Notes: generated by a model not told the origin, from the sequence alone. Positions 35,584 to 44,468 are shown, numbered from the stretch's first letter. The stretch: DNA of 64,000 nt from Gemmatimonadaceae bacterium (GCA_025358925.1 JANYHT010000029.1:124001-188000), one strand, 5' to 3'. Made by a program: numbers and translations.

Positions 35584-36094
35584 ATGGACAAAGTCATCGT
35601 TATCAGTAGCGCGCGCGCCGGCATCGGAGCCGAACTCGCGCGGCAGCTTGTCGAGACGGGCGCCAAAGTCGTGCGCGCGGCGCGGCGGCGTTGAGTAACT
35701 GTGCGCCGCGGACTTGGCGCACTTTGGTCGCATCGATGTGTGGGTCAACAACGCCGGCCGTGGCATCCCTAAGGTGCGGTCAAGAGCGCGGTCAACATGT
35801 TGTGCGCATCGCTGCGCGCTGAACTGCATGCAACGCATCCAGACATCAAGGTCACCGTCGTACTGCCCGGCGTCGTTGCAACAGACTTCGGACGGAACGC
35901 ACTCGGCGGGCGGAGTCGACAACCGTAACATTCCCGGCGCTCAACCGCTTAAGGCGGCCGTGAAAACCATTGTCGACGTGATCGAGTATCCAACATCAGA
36001 AGCCTATACGAGCTCGTTTATCGCGGAGACGATTGCTCGGTATCGTCGCGATCCGAAGGCCTTCGAGGCGGTGATCGCGTTGCGGCGATATTGA
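35584..36094 (+). pseudogene. Decayed short-chain dehydrogenase gene
   Basis: Pieces of one SDR appear in order but in different frames: MDKVIVISSARAGIGAELAR (NAD site, TGxxxGIG weakened to SSARAGIG), then stop after AARRR. Next comes AHFGRIDVWVNNAGRGIP, a large gap where the catalytic Ser and YxxxK should be, and then MLCASLRAELHATHPDI, VTVVLPGVVATDFG and a C-terminal helix ending VIALRRY. At least two frameshifts and a deletion of the active site are needed to explain it. It is not functional. Confidence 0.85.
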
Positions 36095-36144
36095 AATTTT
36101 GGTTGCATCGAGTAGTCGCGCTCGGACACTTTCCAAGGACGACG

Positions 36145-36612
36145 ATGACCGGCATTTTCGCTCCACTCATCAAGCACGTTCGCGCCCAGATCCAACACGC
36201 ATCGACACGCCGGTTATTCGGCGTCGTAATTTCCGTTACAGCATCGCTGTTTTCATACGCCTGCGCGGCGCCATTCGCGCGTGTTTGGAGTTTGAAAGAC
36301 AGCGAGGCGGCGGTTTACGGAGCAGTGTATGACAGCACGACGCATCGTGCGATTGGCGGCGCACGTGTGCGCGTATTCCGCGCGGATGGCCAGGAAATTG
36401 GCCGTGTTACAACAAGCAGTGTTGGCCGCTGGGAATTTGTGTTTCCACGTTCGGTGAACGCTGCATGGATCGCCATCGAGCACGCCGGATACGCCTCCGC
36501 GTGCATAACAAACGACACACCTGCGTCGGCGTCCACGACAAAGACGGCCCATTTTGTGTCGCTCCCTCGAGAGGCATCGCCGACAATACCGCAGCAGTGC
36601 CTTCGACTGTAA
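36145..36612 (+). CDS. Exported protein with CarboxypepD_reg-like domain
   Basis: A 155-residue protein. An N-terminal hydrophobic stretch (FGVVISVTASLFSYACA) is a signal peptide or possible lipobox, after an unusually long basic n-region. Then AVYGAVYDSTTHRAIGGARV, RADGQEIGRVTTSSVGRW and WIAIEHAGYAS form one carboxypeptidase regulatory-like (Ig/transthyretin-like) domain. AAGGA before ATG 36145 supports this start; a TTG at 36091 is also open. Function unknown, probably cell-surface. Confidence 0.6.
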   Translation: MTGIFAPLIKHVRAQIQHASTRRLFGVVISVTASLFSYACAAPFARVWSLKDSEAAVYGAVYDSTTHRAIGGARVRVFRADGQEIGRVTTSSVGRWEFVFPRSVNAAWIAIEHAGYASACITNDTPASASTTKTAHFVSLPREASPTIPQQCLRL

Positions 36613-36641
36613 TCGGAAACTTTTCCTCAGGAGTAGTTCAC

Positions 36642-37109
36642 ATGTCGATCCCCACGATCCGCCCGTTTCTCTGGTTCGGTCAAAACGCCGAAGACGCAGC
36701 AAACTTTTACGTGTCGATCTTCAGAAACTCAAAGATCATTAGTGTGATGCCGTCTCCCGATCCGAAAACGCCGATGGGCGTTGAGTTCGAGATTGACGGG
36801 CAACGTCTCATCGCCTTTAACGGCGGTCCGCACTACACGCTCACCGAAGCGGTGTCACTAATGGTGCATTGCAAGACGCAGGAGGAAGTCGACACTTACT
36901 GGAGTGCGCTAACCGCCGATGGTGGAACACCGAGCCGGTGCGGATGGCTCAAGGACAAGTTTGGCTTGTCGTGGCAGATCATCCCCGAAGCGTTGACCAC
37001 GCTGATGACCGACAAGGATGCAGCACGAGCGGGACGCGTGGTGCAAGCGATGTTGAAAATGACAAAGATCGATATCGCGGGCTTGCAAACGGCGTATGAT
37101 GCGTCGTAG
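36642..37109 (+). CDS. VOC family protein (PhnB / 3-demethylubiquinone methyltransferase-like)
   Basis: A 155-residue VOC protein of the PhnB-like group. It opens IRPFLWFGQNAEDAANFYVS and has EFEIDGQRLIAFNGGPHYT, VSLMVHCKTQEEVDTYW, WLKDKFGLSWQIIPEAL and a C-terminal helix. These are standard for the family annotated as 3-demethylubiquinone-9 3-methyltransferase-like. The true substrate is unknown. CAGGAG 12 bases before ATG 36642 is the ribosome binding site. Confidence 0.9.
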   Translation: MSIPTIRPFLWFGQNAEDAANFYVSIFRNSKIISVMPSPDPKTPMGVEFEIDGQRLIAFNGGPHYTLTEAVSLMVHCKTQEEVDTYWSALTADGGTPSRCGWLKDKFGLSWQIIPEALTTLMTDKDAARAGRVVQAMLKMTKIDIAGLQTAYDAS

Positions 37110-37153
37110 ACACGGCACAATGACGCGTTTGGTGTTCGGCCCGACCGATCGCT

Positions 37154-37252
37154 GGCATCACGATTGAGATTCGTTTCGAAGACGGCGCTGTGGTACGAGA
37201 AGCGTTTAACAGTGTACCGCGAGCGCACAACTTCCTCGCGAAACAGTTGTAG
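37154..37252 (+). pseudogene. Small C-terminal gene fragment
   Basis: The 32-codon stretch GITIEIRFEDGAVVREAFNS and then AHNFLAKQL ends in TAG and reads like the end of a small protein, but has no start. It may be the tail of a lost gene in the 37110-37313 gap. Low certainty. Confidence 0.25.
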
Positions 37253-37313
37253 GACCGCGAAGTATTTCTCCGCGGCCGCGTGGTGACACACTCATGTTCG
37301 GTCGGTGTTGTCG

Positions 37314-40300
37314 TTAGGGCACAAATGCCCGTGGCGCGAGCGGCGCGATCACGTGCGGCGATCCCTTCAGCAGCTCGTTAATCTTCGCTACCCGTGTTTG
37401 CATAATGTTGTCGAATCGTGACGCGGCTTCATCACTCTCCGTGCGCAATTCACCAGCACGCAGTAGCTCGCCGGCCGTTGGCGCCATCATCGGGCGCGAA
37501 ATCATCCCCGCCACCGTCTGCACTTCTTCGCGCAGTCGCGGATACTGACGATAGCCCAGTCCCGCAACCGGACGGGCCAACACGGAATCGCGGAACTGTT
37601 TGAGATCTTTCAGCGCGCCATCGATTTCCGTGAGTGCTTGATTCGCCGTGCGCGCGCTGCTGTCGCGCGCCGTCGCGCGCAACGTGACCTGCAGCGCGGT
37701 CATCTGACGTGACACATCGTCAATGTTGGTGATCACGCGGTTAACCCGTGACGCGATATCGTCCATGCGACGTGCGGCGCCATGCTGCGCGACGAGTTGC
37801 GCCGCGCTCATATCAGAACGCGGGTCGAGTTGCACAGTCACATTTGTCGTGTAGTTCTTGCCGTCAGCCGTGAGCGTGACGGCGTACACACCAGGCAAGA
37901 CGAACGGCGCACCAGCAGGCCCAAATCCTTCGAACGCCTGCGCGAGCGCATCCTGCGTCGCAGCGCGTCGGCGTGCACGCAACGCCGACAGCGACGTGTC
38001 AATCGGCGCACCGCCGCCCTCCGCTGCATCGGTCCCCGCACCACGACCACGACCACCACCGCCGGGCGCGGCGTCGTAACGTAAATCCCAGCTCACGCGA
38101 TTCAGGCCAGCGTCATCGAGCACGCGATTCATGCGACGTACCACGCGACCGTCCTTGTCGGCGATGCTGACGTTGACCTCGGTCGGTGGTTGCGCTTTAA
38201 GAAAGTACGTCAGCATTGCGCCGTCTGGTGGATTCTCCGCGCGGTATGTTTTCTGTCCGAGATTGCCGTCTTTATTCCACTGGTTCCAACGGATCGCGGT
38301 TGGTGCAGGAAACAGTGTGGCGTCGGTGTTCATCGCCGCACCCAATTGCTGGAGCGCCGTAATGTCGTCAAGGATGTACAGGCCACGTCCGTGCGTGGCT
38401 AGCAACAGATCATTCTCGCGCGGATGAATTTGAATGTCACGCACCGGTACGATGGCCAGTTCTCCGCGCAGACTCACCCAATGCGTACCGCGATCCCACG
38501 ACGCCCACGCACCCATTTCGGTGCCGAGGAACAAGAGGTTGCGATTTTTTGGATCTTCGCGCACGACGTGGGTCCATGCGGCATTGGCCGGTAGGTCGCC
38601 CATGATTGGTTTCCACGTCTTGCCGAAATCTGCCGTCATATACACGTACGGCGCGTAGTCGTCATCCTGATGATGATCTGCCACCACGTACGCGGTGCCA
38701 ACGTCAAAGTGCGATGCCTCGACTGTGGCTAACCATGCCGCAGGCTTGAGGCCTGGCACGTTTTTAAACACGCTGCTCCACGTCTTGCCACCATCACGTG
38801 TGACCTGCACAACGCCGTCATCACTGGAGGTCCAGATAAGCATCGAATCGAGCGGCGAAGGACTGATCGACAGCAACGTGCTGTGAAACTCGGCTGCCGT
38901 GTTGTCCACGACGATAGGCCCGCCGGAGTTCTGCTGCTTGGCGGGATCGTTGGTGGTGAGATCGGGTGAGATCACTTGAAACGAGTTGCCGTGATTGACG
39001 CTCTTGAACAACACGTTGCCGCCGAAATACACCACGCCCGGATTTTGCGGTGAAAGCGCAATCGGCGAATTCCAGTTGAAGCGATACTTATGTCCGATCA
39101 TCGCGTCGCCGACAGAACCGACGCGATTCGGATACGGATAAATAGTTTTCTGGGTGCCGGTGCGCGTGTCGGTGATGTTGAGCATCCCGCCTTGCGCATC
39201 GGAATAGATAAGCCACGGTTGGGCGATGTCGGGCACGGTGAAAAAGCCGTCGCCGCCGGAGACGGTGACCCAGTCGCTCTTCAAAATGCCGCCAAACAGG
39301 CCACGACTGGGCCCGCACCAGTTGCCATTGTCCTGCAAACCGCCGCATGTCATATACGGCTGCTGCATGTCGTAGTTGATGTGATAGAACTGCGTGAACG
39401 CAAACGTGTTCACCACTTCAAACGTCTTGCCCGCATCGAAGCTGATCTGCCAACCACCGTCGGATCCCTCCAGCAGACGCTTGGGATTGAGGGGATCAAT
39501 CCACATCGCCTGATGATCGCCGTGCACACTTTGCGCGATGGTACGAAAATTCAATCCGCCGTCTTCGGAGAGGTACAACGATCCAGATAACGTGTACACG
39601 CGATTCGGATTGATCGGGTCCACACGCAAGTCGGCGTAGTAGAACGGACGGAAATTAATATTGGGATCACGATTCACCATGCGCCAATGCGCACCGGCGT
39701 CATCAGAGCGCCACAACTCTCCTTCGGTTTTCGTTTCACTAATCACGTACACAATGTTCGGATCGCTGGGTGCCACAGCAACACCGATACGATCCATGTC
39801 GCCCTTGGGGAGGCCGATGTCGCGATCCTTGCCGGACAGCCGCTCCCACGTGTCGCCGCCATTCACTGACTTGTAGACGGCGGTATTGCCGCCACCGGAT
39901 TCAAGGTGCCACGCCCAGCGACGGTACGTGTACATGCCCGCATAGAGGACGTTCGAGTTTGCCGGATCGGACGAGATGTCAGAGCAAGCCGTTTGCGCGT
40001 CGACAAAGAGGACGCGCTTCCACGTAGCGCCACCGTCGACGGTCTTGAACACTCCACGTTCTTCATTCGGCCCCCATTCGCGACCCAAGCCGCACACGTA
40101 CACAAGATTCGGGTTTCTCGAGTCGACGATGATACGAGCGATCTTGTCCGTTTTCTCCAGTCCGATTTTCGTCCAATGCTCACCAGCATCAATCGACTTG
40201 TACATGCCGTCGCCGATTGATGCGTTGTTGCGCGGATTCCCTTCGCCAGTGCCTACGTAAATAACGTTTGGATCAGACGGTGCGATTGCGATAGCGCCAA

Positions 40301-40349
40301 TCGAACCGGCACTCTGCTTGTCGAAGATGGGCTTGAAGGTCGTGCCCAA
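37314..40349 (-). CDS. VPS10/sortilin-type BNR protein, apparently N-terminally truncated
   Basis: 1011 codons of a paralogue of the protein at 18858-22046. BNR/Asp-box repeats are abundant (KSIDAGEHW, KTVDGGATW, KSVNGGDTW, RSDDAGAHW, SEDGGLNF). A C-terminal Ig-like segment follows (VSWDLRYDAAPGGGGRGRG, read in parts), then a helical end. Relatives begin with a signal peptide and a WxNIGPxxxGR block before the TTFKPIFDKQ segment. Here the first codon is a TTG directly at that segment, and the 70 bases up to the antiporter gene contain no ATG in frame and no signal peptide. The gene probably lost its first 50-70 codons. Confidence 0.8.
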   Translation of the reverse strand: MGTTFKPIFDKQSAGSIGAIAIAPSDPNVIYVGTGEGNPRNNASIGDGMYKSIDAGEHWTKIGLEKTDKIARIIVDSRNPNLVYVCGLGREWGPNEERGVFKTVDGGATWKRVLFVDAQTACSDISSDPANSNVLYAGMYTYRRWAWHLESGGGNTAVYKSVNGGDTWERLSGKDRDIGLPKGDMDRIGVAVAPSDPNIVYVISETKTEGELWRSDDAGAHWRMVNRDPNINFRPFYYADLRVDPINPNRVYTLSGSLYLSEDGGLNFRTIAQSVHGDHQAMWIDPLNPKRLLEGSDGGWQISFDAGKTFEVVNTFAFTQFYHINYDMQQPYMTCGGLQDNGNWCGPSRGLFGGILKSDWVTVSGGDGFFTVPDIAQPWLIYSDAQGGMLNITDTRTGTQKTIYPYPNRVGSVGDAMIGHKYRFNWNSPIALSPQNPGVVYFGGNVLFKSVNHGNSFQVISPDLTTNDPAKQQNSGGPIVVDNTAAEFHSTLLSISPSPLDSMLIWTSSDDGVVQVTRDGGKTWSSVFKNVPGLKPAAWLATVEASHFDVGTAYVVADHHQDDDYAPYVYMTADFGKTWKPIMGDLPANAAWTHVVREDPKNRNLLFLGTEMGAWASWDRGTHWVSLRGELAIVPVRDIQIHPRENDLLLATHGRGLYILDDITALQQLGAAMNTDATLFPAPTAIRWNQWNKDGNLGQKTYRAENPPDGAMLTYFLKAQPPTEVNVSIADKDGRVVRRMNRVLDDAGLNRVSWDLRYDAAPGGGGRGRGAGTDAAEGGGAPIDTSLSALRARRRAATQDALAQAFEGFGPAGAPFVLPGVYAVTLTADGKNYTTNVTVQLDPRSDMSAAQLVAQHGAARRMDDIASRVNRVITNIDDVSRQMTALQVTLRATARDSSARTANQALTEIDGALKDLKQFRDSVLARPVAGLGYRQYPRLREEVQTVAGMISRPMMAPTAGELLRAGELRTESDEAASRFDNIMQTRVAKINELLKGSPHVIAPLAPRAFVP

Positions 40350-40419
40350 ACTCGGCGATATTACCTCGCCGACACCGCCGCGGAAAGGCTGGCATACAAA
40401 AGTCTGAGCACGCGATCCG

Positions 40420-42219
40420 CTACGATTGCTTTGGGGTGGCGACCGGCGGCATCAACGACGTAAACTCTCGCGTGGACATACGACCGCCGTTGCGTAGTGA
40501 CTCCACCACGTCGTCCGCGCGATCATCGTCGATGCCCAGTGACCGGAGCGAGTAATACGCCATGCCGAAGGCGAGCTCACGTTCGCCCATCAGGGCTTTC
40601 GTTACACCCATGCGCTCGAAGAGCGTCTGCTCCTGATCGCTGTGCGTGCGGACCACAATGTCGATGTCTGGATTGATGGCGCGTGCAAGGGTGATGATGT
40701 GTCGCGCGTGGTACGGATCCGGTGTCGCAATCACGAGCAGTCGCGCGTGCTCCGGATGCGTGTGCTCGAGAATGCCAGGACGCGTCGCATCGCCGTAAAT
40801 CGTCGCAACACCAACAGCGCGCATCGCGTCAACCACACGTCGTTCCTGCTCAACGGCTACAAACGGAATGCCGAGCCGTTGAAGTGCATCGCCGATGGTG
40901 CGGCCAACGCGACCATAGCCAATGAGGATCGCGTGATCAGGCGCATCGGCCGTAGGAATCTCGGTGGCGAGCAAGCGCGGGTCCTTCTGGCGCTCCAAAC
41001 GTTCGAGCAGCTTGGGACGTTTTGCGATCCACGCGCCGAGTCGATTCGCCGCCACGAAGAGCAATGGATTGAGCACGATTGTCACCAGCGCGGCCGCGAG
41101 AATGAGACTGCGCGCCGTTTCCGAGAGCACACCGATTGACACGCCAAGCCCAGCGAGAATAAACGAAAACTCGCCAATCTGACCGAGGGTTGCGGCCAAT
41201 CGCAGCGACGCGCGCAATGGATGTCGCAACATGACCATCAGCACCGCGCCCACGCCGGCGTTTCCAACAAGCACCGCGGCGACCGTCACTGCGACCTTTG
41301 CTGGCTCCGCAATAAAAATGCGTGGATCGATCAGCATACCCACCGACACGAAAAACAAGACGGCGAACGCATCCTGCAACGGCAAGGCATCCGCACCAGC
41401 GCGATAACTCAAATCCGACTCGCTGATCACCACGCCGGCCACAAATGCGCCAAGCGCGAAGGACACGCCAAACAGTGCAGCGGCGCCAACGGCCACGCCG
41501 AGTGCAACCGCAAGGACAGCCAGCGTAAATAGTTCGCGAGAGCCGGTCTTCGCGACGTGGGTGAGCAGCCACGGTACCGCGCGGCGTCCAACAACCGCCA
41601 TCAGGCCGATAAAGACGGCCACTTTGATGAGCGTGAGCGCGATCACCCACGGCACTCCACCGGATGGCGCAGTCGCGGCAGTCGTTGACGCGCCGAGCAC
41701 GCTCAACAACGTAGGCAGCAACACCAGCGCGATGACGATGACGAGGTCTTCGACCACAAGCCATCCGACGGCAACGCGACCGTCACTGGAGTCCAAGAGT
41801 CCGCGCGCTTCAAGCACACGCAGCACCACCACCGTGCTCGCCACCGAGAGTGCGAGACCGAACACAACGGCCGATGCTGACGCCCATCCCCACGACATCG
41901 CGACGGTCGCGCCGAGGGCAGTCGCGATCAGCATTTGGAAAAACGCGCCAGGCAGTGCGACGCGCCGCACGCGCATGAGGTCACCCGGCGAGAAGTGCAA
42001 CCCCACACCGAACATGAGAAGGATGACACCAATTTCCGCGAGCTGACTCGCGAGTTCGCCATCTCCGACAAACCCAGGCGAATGCGGGCCGATCACGATG
42101 CCCGCGAGCAGATAGCCGACGAGCGGCGGCAGTCCGACGCGCGATGCCACCAAGCCCAAGACGAAGGCCGTGGCAAACGCGGCAGCGATGGTAAACAGCA
42201 GTGCAGTTTCGTGCGGCAT
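40420..42219 (-). CDS. KefB/YbaL-type monovalent cation:proton antiporter with TrkA-N domain
   Basis: A 599-residue CPA2-family transporter. About 12 membrane helices cover residues 1-390 (for example VGYLLAGIVIGP, IGVILLMFGVGLHFS, and SFALGAFVAGVVISESDLSY, which contains the acidic pair expected in the ion path). A soluble TrkA-N (RCK) domain follows from about 415: ILIGYGRVGRTIGDAL binds NAD(H) and IYGDATRPGILEH is its second motif. It exports K+ or Na+ in exchange for protons under redox or pH control. It reads most like YbaL/RosB. Confidence 0.9.
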   Translation of the reverse strand: MPHETALLFTIAAAFATAFVLGLVASRVGLPPLVGYLLAGIVIGPHSPGFVGDGELASQLAEIGVILLMFGVGLHFSPGDLMRVRRVALPGAFFQMLIATALGATVAMSWGWASASAVVFGLALSVASTVVVLRVLEARGLLDSSDGRVAVGWLVVEDLVIVIALVLLPTLLSVLGASTTAATAPSGGVPWVIALTLIKVAVFIGLMAVVGRRAVPWLLTHVAKTGSRELFTLAVLAVALGVAVGAAALFGVSFALGAFVAGVVISESDLSYRAGADALPLQDAFAVLFFVSVGMLIDPRIFIAEPAKVAVTVAAVLVGNAGVGAVLMVMLRHPLRASLRLAATLGQIGEFSFILAGLGVSIGVLSETARSLILAAALVTIVLNPLLFVAANRLGAWIAKRPKLLERLERQKDPRLLATEIPTADAPDHAILIGYGRVGRTIGDALQRLGIPFVAVEQERRVVDAMRAVGVATIYGDATRPGILEHTHPEHARLLVIATPDPYHARHIITLARAINPDIDIVVRTHSDQEQTLFERMGVTKALMGERELAFGMAYYSLRSLGIDDDRADDVVESLRNGGRMSTREFTSLMPPVATPKQS

Positions 42220-42302
42220 GCGGGAATGGGCATGTGTAATGACGCGCCTCTCCTCGGGCGCCCGTACGGTGGCTGCAAGTTAGCGCAACGGCGACGGCTA
42301 TT

Positions 42303-42416
42303 ATGACGCATCGTACCACGTTCGCGCTGGATGAACGGACCGCCCTGATCCTCGGGCTGGTCTCCACGAACAACCTCGATGATTTTTCAGTGGCACCGAG
42401 AATACTTCGCGATTGA
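42303..42416 (+). pseudogene. Fused VapB/VapC micro-relic
   Basis: A 37-codon frame. MTHRTTFALDERTA is the usual N-terminus of an RHH-type VapB antitoxin. LVSTNNLDDFSVAPRIL looks like the last strand-loop of a PIN toxin (V-T-N-N-x-x-D/H-F). An internal deletion of a VapBC pair would give this product. It is too short to fold or act. Confidence 0.45.
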
Positions 42417-42506
42417 CCTGATTCGCCGTTTCCTCTTCTGACGGACCGGTACGCAGATCTGGTGTTATTCGATTGAATTTCCGCCGCCGCCGCTTAGAGT
42501 CATCCC

Positions 42507-43142
42507 ATGAGGAGCCAAGGCGTGGTCGCGAAAAAGGCGAAACGATTGTGTGAACACTGGGCGCGCACCGTTGTCATCGGTATCGCGCTGCTCTTGGCAA
42601 TCACGTCGGACAATGCGCGTGGGCAGCGACGACCTCCGCTTCCCGCCGCGCCACGTGCGAAGCCAACGCCCGCGACGGTCACGCCAACCGCGAGCGTAAG
42701 CGGCGTCGTCTTTGACAGCGTCGCCATGCAGCCGTTGTCCGGTGCGGTCGTGCAGGTCGTGTCGATGGACGACCGTTCGCACATCCGCACCGCGACATCA
42801 AACGACGCCGGCGAGTTTCTCGTCGACTCGCTTCCACTCGGCGCATATGTCTTGGGCTTTCTGCATGATCGGCTCGACGTGTTGGGTATTGAAAGCGCAT
42901 TGCATCGTATTGACATGCAAACATCGGACAACGTCGAAGTGCGGCTCGTGATCCCTTCAGCGGCGACGATCATCACACACCGCTGCGGGAACGCGCCATT
43001 AGGGCAAGCACCATCGATGTATATCGGAGTGGTGCGTCCAACACGAACGCTCACGCTTATAGCGCACCGTTGGTCTCTTGGTTGCCATCGCGTCGCTCGT
43101 GCTCTTGACGATCGTCGGAATCGGTGGCGTGAGTGGCTTTAG
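42507..43142 (+). CDS. Exported CarboxypepD_reg-like protein, C-terminus probably frameshifted
   Basis: A 211-residue frame. A hydrophobic segment (TVVIGIALLLAITS) acts as signal peptide. Residues about 60-140 form a carboxypeptidase regulatory-like domain (ASVSGVVFDSVAMQPLSGAV, AGEFLVDSLPLGAYVLGF). Related proteins continue with a second repeat after IGVVR. Here the frame turns into Arg-rich sequence. Another frame at 43060-43174 encodes a membrane-helix tail (GLLVAIASLVLLTIVGI, then GQPAPPQP and stop). The gene is therefore likely damaged. It is divergent from the antiporter gene. Confidence 0.55.
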   Translation: MRSQGVVAKKAKRLCEHWARTVVIGIALLLAITSDNARGQRRPPLPAAPRAKPTPATVTPTASVSGVVFDSVAMQPLSGAVVQVVSMDDRSHIRTATSNDAGEFLVDSLPLGAYVLGFLHDRLDVLGIESALHRIDMQTSDNVEVRLVIPSAATIITHRCGNAPLGQAPSMYIGVVRPTRTLTLIAHRWSLGCHRVARALDDRRNRWREWL

Positions 43143-43205
43143 CGGTGATGGGCAGCCAGCTCCGCCGCAACCGTAGCACCCACCGCGACTACCAGTTTAT
43201 CGAGT

Positions 43206-43243
43206 ACGTTGCATCGCAATATCCGCTATATAAATCAGCGACG
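43206..43243. repeat. Short repeat shared with 25281-25316
   Basis: ACGTTGCATCGCAATATCC then GCTATATAAATC; see the partner at 25281. It lies between the damaged regulatory-like gene and a histidine-kinase relic, 405 bases before the VapB start. Confidence 0.55.
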
Positions 43244-43300
43244 ATGATAGTGGCACCCGCTCCACGGAGCACGACGAGATCGCCGACTGGCTCGTGCGCC

Positions 43301-43618
43301 TCACCTCATGGCCGCCAGAAATGCCGACTTGGCGTCGTTCGCCTCACGAGCGACGGTGTTGGAGGCGGTGAGCTCACGATTCGTGTGCTCCAATCGGCGC
43401 ATCGCCTCCTTCAACGCCGTGGTACGCTCTTTCACTTTGCTTTCCAGGGCAATCGCTGCTTGGAAGAGCGAAAAGGAGTTTTCCTGCACGTCCATGTCTC
43501 GCTTGACACGATTCATCAGCACTTCGTTGATGCGCGCAAGCTGGCTATTGGTTTCCTCGAGGGCCTCGCAGCGCGCTCGAAGCGCTTCGACCGCGCGAAA
43601 ATCGAAAATGCATTGACA
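43301..43618 (-). pseudogene. Sensor histidine kinase fragment (coiled coil before the H-box)
   Basis: The translation LARINEVLMNRVKRDMDVQE, then LFQAAIALESKVKERTTALK, LEHTNRELTASN and AKSAFLAAMR, is the signalling helix that leads to FLAAMSHELRTP in hybrid sensor kinases. The frame stops one codon after FLAAM, exactly before the phospho-acceptor His. No start, sensor domain, DHp or ATPase domain remains. Confidence 0.75.
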
Positions 43619-43651
43619 TCATACATTGATGAAAAGTATTGTACATGTATG
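43613..43651 (+). promoter_or_regulatory. vapBC promoter with palindromic operator
   Basis: TTGACA at 43613-43618 and TATTGT at 43637-43642 (18-base spacer) form a good sigma-70 promoter. CATACAT (43620-43626) and ATGTATG (43645-43651) are perfect inverted arms around it. The vapB ATG at 43649 lies inside the right arm, so the mRNA would be nearly leaderless, and operator binding would cover the promoter. Confidence 0.65.
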
Positions 43652-43942
43652 TCTAAATCACCCAAGCGCGTGCGCGAGCCGGTGCAGGTGTACCTCGACC
43701 AAGATGACCGTGATCTCTTGCTGGAGGCCGCGCGTATCAGCGCGCTCCCACAGACAGAAATCCTACGTCGCGGACTGCGCCGAGTGGCGGCGGATTTACT
43801 GGCGCAACACCGACCAGGCGCGTCGCTCGACCAGTTGATTGGGTCGCTCGGCACCGCAGACGATATTCCAGCGGATCTCGCCGCACGCCACGACGAATAC
43901 TTGTATCGCAGCGGAGAGGCAGATGACTCGAGTGGCGATTGA
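43649..43942 (+). CDS. vapB: VapB-type antitoxin (ribbon-helix-helix)
   Basis: A 97-residue antitoxin. VREPVQVYLDQDDRDLLLEA and ALPQTEILRRGLRRVA match the strand and two helices of an RHH DNA-binding domain at residues 8-50. The acidic tail (DDIPADLAARHDEYLY, then DDSSGD) is the likely toxin-binding part. The toxin ATG at 43923 lies inside its last codons (20-base overlap), so the two are translationally coupled. It is intact. Confidence 0.85.
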   Translation: MSKSPKRVREPVQVYLDQDDRDLLLEAARISALPQTEILRRGLRRVAADLLAQHRPGASLDQLIGSLGTADDIPADLAARHDEYLYRSGEADDSSGD

Positions 43943-44345
43943 TACTGGGGCGTTGTTGGCGTTGGCGAGTCCGCGCGATCAATATCACGTGCGCGCTGTA
44001 ACCATCGCGCGACGGTTCGTTGCGCTCGGTGGCCGTTGGGTCGGATCGGTGCTGGTCCTCGCAGAGTTGCACGGGCACATGTTGCAGCGGCGCGGGCCGA
44101 CAGTGGCGCGAAACATTCTCAGCACACTGCGCCAGGATCCTGCATACGAGTGGCGCGAGGTGACGGTCGACCTGATCGATGTGGCGAATAGCGCGTGGCT
44201 CGAGCGTTTCGGTGATCAACACTTTTCCCTCACCGACGCTGTCACGTTCGCGTTGATGAAACGCGAGCGCATTAAGACCGCCTTTGCGTTCGATCAAGAT
44301 TTTGTCACAGCAGGCTATCGGTTGCTGGACGAGTCCGCCGTCTGA
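43923..44345 (+). CDS. vapC: VapC-type PIN-domain ribonuclease toxin
   Basis: A 140-residue PIN-domain RNase. The acidic metal site is complete: Asp in VAIDTGALLAL (residue 6), Glu in VLAELHG (about 43), Asp in SLTDAVTFALM (about 99) and Asp in AFAFDQDF (about 118). VapC toxins cut tRNA or rRNA and are held by VapB. Directly after it (44346-44468) I see no gene. Confidence 0.88.
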   Translation: MTRVAIDTGALLALASPRDQYHVRAVTIARRFVALGGRWVGSVLVLAELHGHMLQRRGPTVARNILSTLRQDPAYEWREVTVDLIDVANSAWLERFGDQHFSLTDAVTFALMKRERIKTAFAFDQDFVTAGYRLLDESAV

Positions 44346-44468
44346 CTCGGCGCGCAGATTTTTTTGGTCGATGACGGTCGCCTAATGGCGCACTGACGCA
44401 TAGTGTCGCGGTGCTCATCAATTGTGATTTTGCAGTTCATGATTGCCGATGCAATAAAACTCTTTCGC

